A DNA stretch of 64,000 bases from an uncultured Alphaproteobacteria bacterium (GTDB taxonomy: Bacteria > Pseudomonadota > Alphaproteobacteria > UBA8366 > GCA-2717185): the NCBI GenBank assembly GCA_943788635.1, contig CALSRA010000033.1, forward strand, positions 1 through 64,000, given 5' to 3'. This document shows, piece by piece, positions 1-11,779 of this stretch. Position 1 is the stretch's first letter, and every line of letters begins with the position of its first letter. Both the position numbers and the translations under genes were made by a program. Under the pieces are notes generated by a model that saw only the letters and a program-made list of their open reading frames with translations, had not been told where the DNA came from and did no database searches.

Positions 1-393
1 GGTCGGTCACCATCCCAAAGGCAGTTGCGCGTGGGGGAAACTCTGCGCCATATACTCGTTGACGTCCTCCATCAGGGCGGTCTTCGCGACCCAGTCCTGC
101 AGGGGTCATCCATCACGGTCAGCGAAGTCCGGGTCAGCCCGGATCTGAAGAATGCCACAGCCTATGTAATGCCCCTGGGCGGCAACGATGCAGAAGAAAT
201 CGTTGCAGCATTAGGGCGGGCATCAGCGTATCTGCGCGGTGCGGTTGCCGGACAAACCCAACTAAGGCACGCACCACGGCTCGTCTTTGAACTCGACCGC
301 AGCTTCAACAGGGCTTCCGAAATTGACACCCTGTTGCAACACCCGCAAGTCGCCAAGGACCTTTTGAAAAAGGACGAAAGCGATGGGTCGTAA
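1..393 (+). CDS. rbfA: Ribosome-binding factor A, 5'-truncated by window edge
   Basis: RbfA binds the 30S subunit during late 16S rRNA maturation and cold adaptation. The frame is open from base 1 and reads GRSPSQRQLRVGE, the usual N-terminal region of alphaproteobacterial RbfA, so the true start lies upstream of the window; the TTG at 25 is not the start. The core VRVSPDLKNATAYVMPLGG matches the KH-like fold of the family. About 130 residues are visible. The stop at 391-393 overlaps the truB start by 11 bases, which supports translational coupling. In related genomes nusA and infB lie just upstream; that part is not in the window. Confidence 0.95.
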   Translation, partial: GRSPSQRQLRVGETLRHILVDVLHQGGLRDPVLQGSSITVSEVRVSPDLKNATAYVMPLGGNDAEEIVAALGRASAYLRGAVAGQTQLRHAPRLVFELDRSFNRASEIDTLLQHPQVAKDLLKKDESDGS

Positions 394-1311
394 ACAAAAA
401 GGTCAGCCGATCAACGGCTGGCTCATCCTGGACAAGCCCAGTGGCATTACGTCCACCGGCGCCGTCAATCGTGCGAAACGCCTGTATGACGCCCGCAAGG
501 CGGGACATGGTGGAACCCTGGACCCGCTCGCGACCGGATTGCTGCCCATCGCCTTCGGCGAGGCAACAAAGACCGTTTCCCATGTCATGGACGGAACAAA
601 AACATATTCGTTTACGCTGCGTTGGGGCACCGAAACCGACACCGACGATTCCGAAGGGGAGGCGCTGGAACGCAGTGATTTCCGGCCAGACCCACAGGCT
701 GTGGAGCAGGCACTATCCGCGTTCCGGGGACGAATACAGCAAACCCCACCGCGGTTTTCGGCCATCAAGATCAATGGAGAGCGCGCCTACGACCTGGCCC
801 GGGCCAACAAACCTGTTGAGCTGGCACCTCGCGATATCGATATCTTCGATATCCAGGTTGATGCGATGCCGGACCGGGACCATACGGTTTTTGCTGTCAC
901 CAGCGGCAAAGGCGCCTATATGCGTTCTCTTGCCCGTGATATTGCCCGGGCCGTGGACGGATTGGGTCATGTGCCTGCCCTGCGCCGTACGCGCGTCGGG
1001 CCCTTTACCGAAGCGATGCGATTTCGGTGGATAAACTTGACCAATATGCTAATGAACCGCCGCCTATCGAGGCGCTTTTGCCCGTAGAGACGGCGCTGGA
1101 CGACATCCCGGCGCTCGCCGTTACGGAGACTATGACTCAACTGCTCAGGCAGGGACAGCCGGTCGAAGCACCCGAAAGTTGCAACGGTACCGTTCAGGTC
1201 CATGACGATGTTGGCCTTGTCGCACTTGGCGAGGTCACAGAAGGCATCCTGAAACCGTTGCGTGTTTTCAACCTGAACGAAAAGAGAGGCCACGATGTCG
1301 ATAACGGCTGA
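383..1311 (+). CDS. truB: tRNA pseudouridine-55 synthase, one-base frameshift near residue 211
   Basis: TruB makes pseudouridine 55 in the T-loop of tRNAs. The N-terminal frame carries the catalytic motif [13 protein letters not shown] with the nucleophile Asp47. The open frame from 383 stops at 1087, but the missing C-terminal part ([14 protein letters not shown] and onward) is read in another frame from about 1015 to 1311. Restoring one A near 1014 (gaa-gac-gat instead of gaa-gcg-atg) joins the two into a 309-residue protein of normal length. The start ATG overlaps the end of rbfA. The restored stop at 1309-1311 overlaps the rpsO start at 1295. A sequencing deletion is more likely than true inactivation because both halves are well conserved. 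Confidence 0.9.
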
Positions 1312-1564
1312 ACGCAAGACCGAACTCATCAAGGAATTCGGTCGTGGCACAGACGACACCGGTTCGCCCGAGGTCCAGGTCGCGATCCTCACGGAACGCA
1401 TCACCAACCTTACCGAACATTTCAAAACACACCGCAAGGACAAGCATTCCAGGCGCGGGTTGCTGATGTTGGTCAGCCGCCGCCGCTCCTTGCTTGATTA
1501 CCTGCGTGGTGTCAGCGAAGAGCGTTATGCAACGCTCATCAAAGTACTCGGCATCCGGCGTTGA
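1295..1564 (+). CDS. rpsO: 30S ribosomal protein S15
   Basis: S15 is a primary 16S rRNA-binding protein of the central domain of the 30S subunit. The 89-residue product has the family length and shows typical S15 blocks: [19 protein letters not shown] near the N-terminus and [16 protein letters not shown] in the middle. A GAGAGG ribosome binding site lies at about 1284-1289. The gene overlaps the end of the restored truB frame, as in other alphaproteobacterial rbfA-truB-rpsO-pnp operons. A strong stem-loop follows the stop. Confidence 0.97.
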   Translation: MSITAERKTELIKEFGRGTDDTGSPEVQVAILTERITNLTEHFKTHRKDKHSRRGLLMLVSRRRSLLDYLRGVSEERYATLIKVLGIRR

Positions 1565-1575
1565 TCGGGCCACGG

Positions 1576-1599
1576 CGGGGACGCGCAAGCGCGTCCCCG
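1576..1599 (+). terminator. rpsO-pnp intergenic stem-loop
   Basis: A perfect 10-bp stem (CGGGGACGCG paired with CGCGTCCCCG) closes a 4-base loop CAAG, 11 bases after the rpsO stop. No T tract follows, so it is either a weak or Rho-assisted terminator or an RNA processing and stability hairpin. In Escherichia coli the rpsO-pnp gap carries RNase III and RNase E processing elements; a similar role here is inference. Confidence 0.6.
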
Positions 1600-1797
1600 T
1601 TCGTGATTCACAACAAGAGGCCGGATGATTTCGAGACGACACGGCAGTTCCGTGTGGCGCCCATGGGGGGCGTCATGAAATCGACGTTCACATGAACATC
1701 CGATTCACAGACAACCAGGCCGCATACGGGGGCCAGGACCGCGTCTGACATGAACGAATTGCCGTTTGATCCGTAGGAAGAGAAAGAGAAAAACTCA

Positions 1798-3948
1798 ATG
1801 TTTACAATTCACACGAAAGAAGTTGTCTGGGGCGGGCGCAAGCTGACGCTGGAAACCGGACGCATTGCCAGGCAGGCCGACGCGGCCGTGCTGGCAACCT
1901 ATGGCGAGACCACTGTGCTTTGCACGGCCGTCGCCCAGAAGACGCCCAAAGAGGGCATCGATTTTTTCCCGCTCACCGTGAACTACCAGGAAAAGGCGTT
2001 CGCGGCTGGCAAGATCCCCGGTGGCTTCTTCAAGCGTGAAGGCGCCCGCGCGAAAAGGAAACCCTGACTTCGCGCCTGATCGACCGGCCGATCCGCCCGC
2101 TTTTCGCCAGGGTTTCCGCAATCGAGACCCAGGTGATCTGCACCGTCTCTCGCCACGACCTGGAAAACGATCCCGATATCGTCGCGCTGGTCGGCTGCCT
2201 CGGCCGCGCTGACCATTTCGGGCATTCCCTTCCTGGGCCCCATCGGCGGTGCCGCGTTGGCTATGTCGATGGCGAATACGTGCTCAACCCGACCCGCAGC
2301 AAGATGGCCGATCCAAGCTCGACCTGTCGTTGCCGGACCGCGCGATGCGTTCTGATGGTCGAATCCGAAGCCACGAGCTCCGAGGACGTCATGCTGGGCG
2401 CCGTCATGTTCGGCACAGAGGCATTCCAGCCGGTCATCGACGCAATCATCGAGCTGGCCGAAGCCTGCGCCAAGGAGCCTGGGATGTCCCGGCGCCCGAA
2501 GATCGACACGTGCCGACGTGAAGCACGCGCTGACTGGTCGGCGACGACTGAAGTCGAGCCTTAAGCGAGCCGACAAGCAGGCGCGCAGGATCAAGGTCGC
2601 CGCCGCGCAAGAAGGTTGCAAGGCCGCTTCGCCGAAGACGACAGCGTTTGACGCCAGCTCTCGGGTCTTCAAGAAGATCGAGAAGACATCGTGCGCGGCA
2701 CATCCTCGACACGGCATCCGCATCGATGGCCGCGACACCAAGACGGTTCGCCCGATCGTGGCGAAGTCGGCGTGCTGACCGCGCGCACGGTTCTGCCCTG
2801 TTCACCCGCGGTGAAACCCAGGCACTGGTCGTCGACCACGCTGGGCACCGGCCAGGACGAACAGATCATCGATGCGCTCGAGGGCGAGTACCGCGAGCAC
2901 TTCATGCTGCACTACAACTTCCCGCCCTATTCGGTCGGTGAAGCTCATTCATGCGCTCACCGGGTCGGCGCGAAATCGGCCATGGCAAGCTGGCCTGGCG
3001 CGCCATGCGTCCGCTTGCTGCCGCCAAGGAAGACTTCCCCTACACCATTCGCGTCGTCTCGGAGAGTCACCGAGTCGAACGGCTCGTCCTCGATGGCGAC
3101 GGTTTGCGGTTCGTCGCTGTCGCTTGATGGATGCGGGTGTTCCGCTGCAAGCGCCCGTGCGCCGGTATCGCCATGGGCCTGATCAAGGAAGGCGACGCTT
3201 TGCCGTCCTGTCGGACATCCTTGGTGACGAAGATCATCTCGGCGACATGGACTTCAAGGTCGCCGGTACCGAACGGGATCACCGCCTGCAGATGGACATC
3301 AAGATCACCGGTATCACCGAGGAGATCATGAAGGTCGCCCTGGGCCAGGCCCGCGACGGCCGCTTGCACATCCTGGGCGAAATGGCAAGGCGATCTCGCG
3401 GCCGGCGTGAGTGATTCCGACACGCCCCGCGCATCACCACCATGCAGATCCCACGGACAAGATCCGCGACATCATCGGCCCGGCGGCAAGGTCATCCGCG
3501 AAATCTGCGAAGTACCGGCGCCAAGATCGACATCGAAGACGACGGTACGTGAAGGTCGCTGCGGTCGACCGATGCCGGCGAAGCGCGATCGAATGGATCC
3601 AGTCATCGTCGCCGAGCCGGAAGTCGGCGTGATCTATCGACGGCAAGGTCGTCAAGTCGTGGACTTCGGCGCCTTCGTGAACTTCTTCGGCGCACGCGAT
3701 GGACTGGTTCATATCTCGGAACTGTCCAAAGAGCGTGTCGGTCTGTCGGCGACGTGGTCAGCGAAGGACAGACCGTCAGGGTCAAGGTCCTGGCCGTCGA
3801 CGATCGCGGCAAAGTCAAACTGTCGATGCGTGTGGTCAATCAGGAAACCGGTGAGGACCTGGGTGATATGCCACGTGAAGGCGGCGGTGGCGGCGGTCGC
3901 CCGCCCCGTGAACGTCGTCCGCGCAGCGAAGAAGCCAACGACGGCTAA
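1798..3948 (+). pseudogene. pnp: Polynucleotide phosphorylase, frame shattered by many indels
   Basis: PNPase is the phosphorolytic 3'-5' exoribonuclease of the degradosome. The start ([30 protein letters not shown]) and the end (S1 domain, [27 protein letters not shown], with a Gly/Arg-rich tail) are in the same frame, and the total span of 717 codons equals a normal PNPase. Between about 2040 and 3750 the protein can only be followed by hopping repeatedly among all three frames: [76 protein letters not shown] and the KH segment are all recognisable. Both insertions and deletions occur, roughly every 40-100 bases. Because every domain is still readable, a poor assembly patch is more likely than gene decay, but as written the gene cannot make a full protein. 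Confidence 0.9.
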
Positions 3949-3978
3949 AGCGAACGGCGCAAACGATACAAAAGGAAA

Positions 3979-4007
3979 GGGCGGCGAGATTACTCGCCGC
4001 CCTTTTT
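3979..4007 (+). terminator. Rho-independent terminator after pnp
   Basis: A perfect 10-bp stem (GGGCGGCGAG / CTCGCCGCCC) with an ATTA loop is followed directly by TTTTTCTTT. It ends the rbfA-pnp operon and lies between the convergent genes pnp and fabI; the reverse strand also has a pyrimidine-rich tract beyond the stem, so it may act in both directions. Confidence 0.92.
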
Positions 4008-4050
4008 CTTTAATCTGTTCGAAGTATGTTTCCGGCCGAAGCAGGAAAAG

Positions 4051-4842
4051 TTAGTCGTGAGCCAGCATCCCGACCACATGATACCCGGCATCGACATGCA
4101 GGATTTCACCGGTCGTTCCCTTGCCCTGATCGGAAAGAAGATACAGTGCCGCCCCGCCGATTTCATCGAGGGTCACGTTCCGGCGTAGCGGCGCATTTTC
4201 CGACTGCCATTTATATACGAAGCGAGAACCGCCAATGGCGGCACCTGCGAGTGTTCGCATGGGGCCTGCGGAAAGCGCATTCACCCGGATTGCCTGCGGA
4301 CCGAGATCCGCTGCCAGGTATCGCGTGCTTGCCTCCAGTGCCGCCTTCGCAACACCCATCACGTTATAGTTCGGCATGACCCGGCGAGCGCCGGCATAGG
4401 TCAGCGTCAGCACGCTGCCGCCTGTTGGCATCAATGCGGCAGCAGCGCGTGTCACCGCCGTAAACGAAAAACAGGAAATATCCATCGTGCGGGAAAAATT
4501 GGCCCGTGACGTATCGAAGAACCGGCCGTTCAATTCTGATTTGTCGGAAAACGCGATGGCATGAACGACAAAATCAAGGCCACCCCATTCAGTGGCGATC
4601 GTTTCAAACGCAGCGTCGATACTATCCTGATCAGATACATCGCATGGTAGTATCAAAGAGGAATCAATGGTTTTTGCCAGCGGACGAACACGTTTTTCGA
4701 AATTTTCGTCCTGATAGGTCAACGCGACTTCGGCACCATTCGCCGCCAATGCCTGTGCAATGCCCCATGCAATCGAATGATCGTTCGCGACCCCCATTAC
4801 GAGGCCTCGTTTGCCTTCCATCAGGCCATGCGTTGTTGTCAT
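4051..4842 (-). CDS. fabI: Enoyl-[acyl-carrier-protein] reductase (NADH)
   Basis: FabI reduces trans-2-enoyl-ACP in the last step of each fatty acid elongation cycle. The 263-residue protein has the NADH-binding segment [13 protein letters not shown] (17-29), and the catalytic Tyr-x6-Lys in [11 protein letters not shown] (Tyr159, Lys166) with the additional Tyr149, as in E. coli FabI. The N- and C-termini match the family length. It is the third gene after fabA and fabB on the minus strand, so an operon for unsaturated fatty acid synthesis is likely. The 80-base gap to fabB holds no obvious terminator. Confidence 0.96.
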   Translation of the reverse strand: MTTTHGLMEGKRGLVMGVANDHSIAWGIAQALAANGAEVALTYQDENFEKRVRPLAKTIDSSLILPCDVSDQDSIDAAFETIATEWGGLDFVVHAIAFSDKSELNGRFFDTSRANFSRTMDISCFSFTAVTRAAAALMPTGGSVLTLTYAGARRVMPNYNVMGVAKAALEASTRYLAADLGPQAIRVNALSAGPMRTLAGAAIGGSRFVYKWQSENAPLRRNVTLDEIGGAALYLLSDQGKGTTGEILHVDAGYHVVGMLAHD

Positions 4843-4922
4843 TCGGCCTTTGCCGCTGGTGCGCTATCTGGACGCGCCAGCGATCCCCCCTTTGTCTGCC
4901 GCACTGTCATCAGTGCCGGTTA

Positions 4923-6140
4923 CTATTCGTCGTACCGCTTGAACACCAGTGTTGCGTTTGTTCCACCGAAGCCAAAACTGTTGGACATGACATAATCGAG
5001 ACCAACGTCGTCCTGGCGTTCCCGTACAATCGGGAACCCTTCGGCTTCCGGCTCCAGTTCATCAATATGCGCCGAGGCCGCGAGGAAGCGGTTTTGCATC
5101 ATCAGTATCGAATAGATCAATTCCTGCACACCGGCAGCGCCGAGAGAGTGACCTGTCAGCGATTTTGTTGAATTGATGGCCGGAATATCATTCCCGAAAA
5201 CTTCGCGAATTGCCTGCAATTCCTTCACGTCGCCAATCGGCGTCGAAGTACCATGCGCGTTGATATAGTCGATCTTTCCGTCAACCGTCGACAGGGCCTG
5301 ACGCATACAACGCGCTGCCCCTTCTCCCGACGGCTGCACCATATCGTAACCGTCAGAAGTCGCGCCGTAGCCGACGATTTCGCCGTAAATTTTCGCACCA
5401 CGCGCCTTGGCGTGCTCAAGCTCTTCAAGAACAACCACACCGCCGCCACCGGCAATAACAAATCCGTCGCGGTTCTTGTCGAATGCCCGGCTCGCAACGG
5501 ACGGTGTATCGTTGTACTTCGAAGATAGGGCCGGCATCGCATCAAACAGCAGCGTGAACGACCAGTGCAACTCCTCACCACCACCGGCAAAGACGATATC
5601 CTGCTTGCCCCATTGAATCAGTTCAGACGCATTGCCGATGCAATGCGCGCTGGTTGAACAAGCCGAACTGATGGAATAGTTCACCCCATGAATATGAAAG
5701 GGCGTCGCAAGGGTTGCTGAATTCGTGCTCGACATGACCTTGGGGACAACAAACGGCCCAACGCGCTTCGCATTCTTTTCACGCATCGTATCGACCGCGG
5801 CAACCATGTTCCGCATCGACGGCCCCCCGGATCCCATGATCAGGCCTGTGCGTTCGTTGGTAATATCGCCTTCTTCCAGCCCGGAATCGGCAATTGCCTC
5901 TTCCATCGCGATGTAATTATAGGCCGCACCATCGCCCATGAACCGCATTTGCTTGCGATCCATCCGGTCCTCAAGATTGATTTTCAAAGATCCGTGCACG
6001 TGGCTGCGAAACCCCAATTCCTTATAGGTTTCGCAAAACTCGATACCGGAACGACCCGCCTTCAGCGAATCGAGCACTTCTTCCTTGCTATTTCCGATAC
6101 TGGATACAATTCCGATACCGGTAACTACGACACGTCGCAT
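4923..6140 (-). CDS. fabB: 3-oxoacyl-[ACP] synthase I
   Basis: FabB condenses malonyl-ACP with acyl-ACP and is needed to elongate the cis-3-decenoyl product of FabA. The start is placed at [16 protein letters not shown], giving 405 residues; an upstream extension of the frame runs into fabA and is not expected. The thiolase-fold catalytic triad is visible: Cys in [12 protein letters not shown], His in [11 protein letters not shown] and His in [12 protein letters not shown]. It follows fabA with a 13-base gap, the typical fabA-fabB arrangement. Confidence 0.95.
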   Translation of the reverse strand: MRRVVVTGIGIVSSIGNSKEEVLDSLKAGRSGIEFCETYKELGFRSHVHGSLKINLEDRMDRKQMRFMGDGAAYNYIAMEEAIADSGLEEGDITNERTGLIMGSGGPSMRNMVAAVDTMREKNAKRVGPFVVPKVMSSTNSATLATPFHIHGVNYSISSACSTSAHCIGNASELIQWGKQDIVFAGGGEELHWSFTLLFDAMPALSSKYNDTPSVASRAFDKNRDGFVIAGGGGVVVLEELEHAKARGAKIYGEIVGYGATSDGYDMVQPSGEGAARCMRQALSTVDGKIDYINAHGTSTPIGDVKELQAIREVFGNDIPAINSTKSLTGHSLGAAGVQELIYSILMMQNRFLAASAHIDELEPEAEGFPIVRERQDDVGLDYVMSNSFGFGGTNATLVFKRYDE

Positions 6141-6153
6141 ATTCAAAGCCTCG

Positions 6154-6684
6154 CTAGCGGCCGTCGTCTGCTGTAAACAGACCAACCCGCATATTCTTCG
6201 CTTCATAGATCGATTCACCATCGACCTGCAATTCGCCATCGGCGACGCCAAGGACCAGTTTGCGCATCATCACGCGCTTGAGATTGATTATGTAAGTTAC
6301 CCGCTTTGCGGATTCCAGCACCTGACCAGTGAATTTTACCTCACCGACGCCAAGCGCGCGCCCCTTGCCGGCCCCACCAAGCCAGCCAAGAAAAAATCCG
6401 ACAAGCTGCCACATGGCGTCTAGCCCCAGGCATCCCGGCATAACAGGATCATTTTCGAAATGGCATTTGAAGAACCAGAGCTCGGGATTGATATCCAGTT
6501 CGGCCACGATCTGGCCTTTTCCATGCTCACCGCCATCTTCCGTGATCGACGTAATTCGGTCGAGCATCAACATTGGCGGCAATGGTAACTGGGCATTGCC
6601 CGGCCCGAACAAGTTGCCATGTCCACATTCGAGCAATTCCTCGTAGGAGAAACTGTTTTGTGTAAGCTTCACACCCATCCCCAT
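6154..6684 (-). CDS. fabA: Bifunctional 3-hydroxydecanoyl-ACP dehydratase/isomerase
   Basis: FabA dehydrates 3-hydroxydecanoyl-ACP and isomerises the product to the cis-3 form, the branch point to unsaturated fatty acids. The block [20 protein letters not shown] and the hotdog-fold catalytic His ([15 protein letters not shown]) and Asp ([15 protein letters not shown]) are present. The ATG at 6684 is chosen because GGGGG lies 8 bases upstream; ATG 6678 is an alternative. This gives 176 residues against a usual 170-175. The gene follows gyrB with about 120 bases in between, which hold a promoter and palindrome listed separately. Confidence 0.94.
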   Translation of the reverse strand: MGMGVKLTQNSFSYEELLECGHGNLFGPGNAQLPLPPMLMLDRITSITEDGGEHGKGQIVAELDINPELWFFKCHFENDPVMPGCLGLDAMWQLVGFFLGWLGGAGKGRALGVGEVKFTGQVLESAKRVTYIINLKRVMMRKLVLGVADGELQVDGESIYEAKNMRVGLFTADDGR

Positions 6685-6750
6685 CGCCGATACCCCCGAA
6701 AGGTATCCAGCTTTAGTTGCTAATCGTTCGCCGCAATCCGGCACGCCACG

Positions 6751-6779
6751 TATGTAACGGTTTACATCATTTCATTCAA
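6751..6779 (-). promoter_or_regulatory. Candidate fabA promoter with 16-bp palindrome
   Basis: On the minus strand TTGAAT (6774-6779) and TACATA (6751-6756) are separated by 17 bases, a reasonable sigma70-like pair about 65 bases upstream of the fabA start. The -10 overlaps a perfect palindrome, ATGTAA-CGGT-TTACAT at 6752-6767, suited to a dimeric repressor. No regulator was identified from the sequence. Confidence 0.5.
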
Positions 6780-6805
6780 CGGCACGCAAGTCGCGCACAA
6801 TCCCG

Positions 6806-9259
<2,454 letters not shown>

Positions 9260-9277
9260 TCAAGTTTCCGTTCGATT

Positions 9278-10447
9278 TCAGGAAGTCCGTTCCAACGCCG
9301 CATTCGCGACCCTGAAAAATTGCACTGATGACTCGAGTTCCGCGAAGGTTTCCCTGTCCGTCCCCGTCAGCCAGGCCTGCGCGCCCAGCGATAAAATTTC
9401 CGCAAACAACGCCTGTCGTTTTTCCGCATCCAGATGGGCAACAACCTCATCCAGCAACAACAATGGCGCGGCACCGCGTTCCGCCGCCTGCAGCCGTGCA
9501 TCGGCCAGCACAACGGCAATCAGCAATGCTTTCTGTTCGCCGGTTGAACATTGATCCGCAGGCATATCTTTTTCCAGATGCCAGACCGAGAAATCACTGC
9601 GGTGCGGCCCTACGGCCGTCCGCCCCGATTCGGCATCCGTGCGACGAGACTGTGCCAATTGCTCGCGCAGGCGGTCTTCGGCCGCCAGGGCCGGGCCATT
9701 GTCGAGCCATGTTTCAACATCGCCCGTCGCCGCGATCCCGGCGCGGGGAAACGGCCCCGTTCCCTCGGCGCAGGCCCGGGCCAGCCGATGCGCCATATCC
9801 TGTCGCGCTGCGGCGATGGCAACGCCACGCTCCGCCATCGTTTCTTCCAGCGCCGACAGCCAGACATTGTCCGCGCCGCCAGCCTTAAGCAACCTCAGCC
9901 GTTCCCGCATCGCATGTTCATACGACCCCACGCGGCCAGCGTGGGCTGTATCAAAACCGAAAACCAAGCGGTCCAGAAACCGTCGCCGCGCCGAGGCCCC
10001 ATCCAGGAACAAACGGTCCATTTGCGGTGTCAGCCAGACAACGCTGACATATTCCGCAAGGGTGCTCTGGCCGGATGCCGGCACGCCATTGAGGCGCACC
10101 GTTCGGCGTTGCTGATCCTGCTCGCGCCCGGTGCCAAGGTCCACAGGGCCCGACGCACCCGATACCGTTGCCGCAACTCCCCAACCGACAACGCCATCGG
10201 CCCGGCGGTCAATCTCGCTCAGTCGAGCCTGACGCAAACCCCGTCCCGGCGCCAGAAAGGACACCGCTTCGAGCATATTGGTTTTTCCGGCCCCATTCGG
10301 CCCGGTCAGTACAACCGGTCGAGCGTCACCATCATACTCAGCGCGTTGATAACTACGAAAATCTGTCAGCCGCAGCCGGGTTACAGCCAGCCGAGTATCG
10401 GCCGGACCTGTATAGAAATCATTCCTGGCTATAGCGGCGTCCTGCAT
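9278..10447 (-). CDS. recF: DNA replication and repair protein RecF
   Basis: RecF is an SMC-like ATPase that loads RecA at gaps through RecFOR. The 389-residue product has a Walker A motif GPNGAGKTNML near residue 50, an ABC-type signature region (STGEQKALLIAVVLADA) and a Walker B motif PLLLLDEVVAHLD. The N-terminal segment before LAVTRLRLTDFRSYQ is about 20 residues longer than in many RecF proteins, so an internal start is possible. The gene starts 7 bases after the dnaN stop. Confidence 0.95.
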   Translation of the reverse strand: MQDAAIARNDFYTGPADTRLAVTRLRLTDFRSYQRAEYDGDARPVVLTGPNGAGKTNMLEAVSFLAPGRGLRQARLSEIDRRADGVVGWGVAATVSGASGPVDLGTGREQDQQRRTVRLNGVPASGQSTLAEYVSVVWLTPQMDRLFLDGASARRRFLDRLVFGFDTAHAGRVGSYEHAMRERLRLLKAGGADNVWLSALEETMAERGVAIAAARQDMAHRLARACAEGTGPFPRAGIAATGDVETWLDNGPALAAEDRLREQLAQSRRTDAESGRTAVGPHRSDFSVWHLEKDMPADQCSTGEQKALLIAVVLADARLQAAERGAAPLLLLDEVVAHLDAEKRQALFAEILSLGAQAWLTGTDRETFAELESSVQFFRVANAALERTS

Positions 10448-10454
10448 CCGCGCC

Positions 10455-11573
10455 TTAGACCCGCATCGGCATCAGGACATACAGGGCCGTGGTGTCCGCT
10501 GTGTCGCGGACAATGGTTGGCGATGCGCCATCCGCCAGCAGAACCTGCACTGTCTCACCCTGCACCTGCTGTGCGATATCCAGCAGGTAACGAGAATTGA
10601 AACCGATTTCCAGCCCTTCCTTGTCATAGGAAACTTCCAGCTCTTCCGTCGCAGAGCCTGCGTCGGGGCTGCTGGCGGAAAGCGTCAGTCCACCCGGCTC
10701 CAGTATCAGCTTGACCGACCGGGAACGCTCCGTGGAGATTGTCGCGACACGGTCAACCGCGGCGGCGAACTGCTTGCAATCAACCTCCAGCAGCTTGTCG
10801 TTTCCAACCGGAATAACCTTCTCGTAATCCGGAAAAGTGCCGTCAATCAGCTTCGAGGACAGCACCGTCCCATCGAACGCAAACCGTATCTTGGTATCTG
10901 AAAGCGATACCTCGACATCCCCTTCGCATTCGTCGATCAGTCGCCGTAATTCATTGACCGTCTTCCGGGGGACAATAATGCCCGGCATACCCTCTGCGCC
11001 GGCCGGCATCGGTGCCTCAACCCGCGCGAGCCGATGCCCGTCGGTCGCCACGGCCCGCATGACAGGCACGCCGTCCATCTCCGTCGCGTGCAGATATATG
11101 CCGTTCAGGTAATACCGGGTTTCCTCGGTCGATATGGCAAACTTGGTCCGGTCAATAAGTGCCCGCAGGGAATCCGCCGGCATCGCAAACCGATGCGGCA
11201 TGTCCCCATCCGTCATTGCGGGGAAATCAGCCGTCGGCAAGGATGCCAGAACGAAATGCGATCGACCGGCGTTGAGAAGAAGCCGGCCGTCCTCGGCACT
11301 TGAATCCAGCTCAATTTGTGCCCCGTCCGGCAATTTGCGGACAATGTCGTACAGCGTATGCGCCGGGGCGGTTGTCTTGCCCGCTGTCGTCACCTGCGAA
11401 GGCGCCGCATCAACGATCGATATATCCATATCCGTCGCTGTCAGATTGACGCCGCCGTCTGAGGATTCCAGCAGGACATTCGCGAGGATCGGAATTGTAT
11501 TGCGCCGTTCAACAACGCTCTGGACATGGCTCAATGACCGCAGAAGTGCCGCTCGTTCAATAGTCAGTTTCAT
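10455..11573 (-). CDS. dnaN: DNA polymerase III sliding clamp (beta)
   Basis: The beta clamp tethers replicative polymerase to DNA. The start is placed at MKLTIERAALLRSLSHVQSVVERRNTIPILANVLLE, the conserved N-terminus, giving 372 residues, the normal length; the frame remains open upstream but that stretch is unlike the family. Later blocks such as ISTEETRYYLNGIYLH and the C-terminal YVLMPMRV, part of the peptide-binding cleft, are typical. The 206-base gap to dnaA shows no clear signals beyond low coding potential. Confidence 0.96.
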   Translation of the reverse strand: MKLTIERAALLRSLSHVQSVVERRNTIPILANVLLESSDGGVNLTATDMDISIVDAAPSQVTTAGKTTAPAHTLYDIVRKLPDGAQIELDSSAEDGRLLLNAGRSHFVLASLPTADFPAMTDGDMPHRFAMPADSLRALIDRTKFAISTEETRYYLNGIYLHATEMDGVPVMRAVATDGHRLARVEAPMPAGAEGMPGIIVPRKTVNELRRLIDECEGDVEVSLSDTKIRFAFDGTVLSSKLIDGTFPDYEKVIPVGNDKLLEVDCKQFAAAVDRVATISTERSRSVKLILEPGGLTLSASSPDAGSATEELEVSYDKEGLEIGFNSRYLLDIAQQVQGETVQVLLADGASPTIVRDTADTTALYVLMPMRV

Positions 11574-11779
11574 GATTTCTCTTTGATCACATGCTTCAAG
11601 ATATTTGCAGGAAAAGCGGTTGCTATGACACCCCTTCCAGCCTGCTCCGAAGAATAGCAGCAGATTCGAGGGGGCCACTACCGAATCTAGCATGACCGGC
11701 CACGATTCCGCACTAGTTTATGTGCGTCTTCCGCCCCGGTAATGCGCCAAATCGGTCGCGAAACCCGGTTTTTACAGCG

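Noticed and set aside
9551-10600. Long plus-strand open frame opposite recF
   Set aside because: Shadow of recF; basic, Pro/Arg-rich composition with no domain, typical of antisense frames in GC-rich genes.
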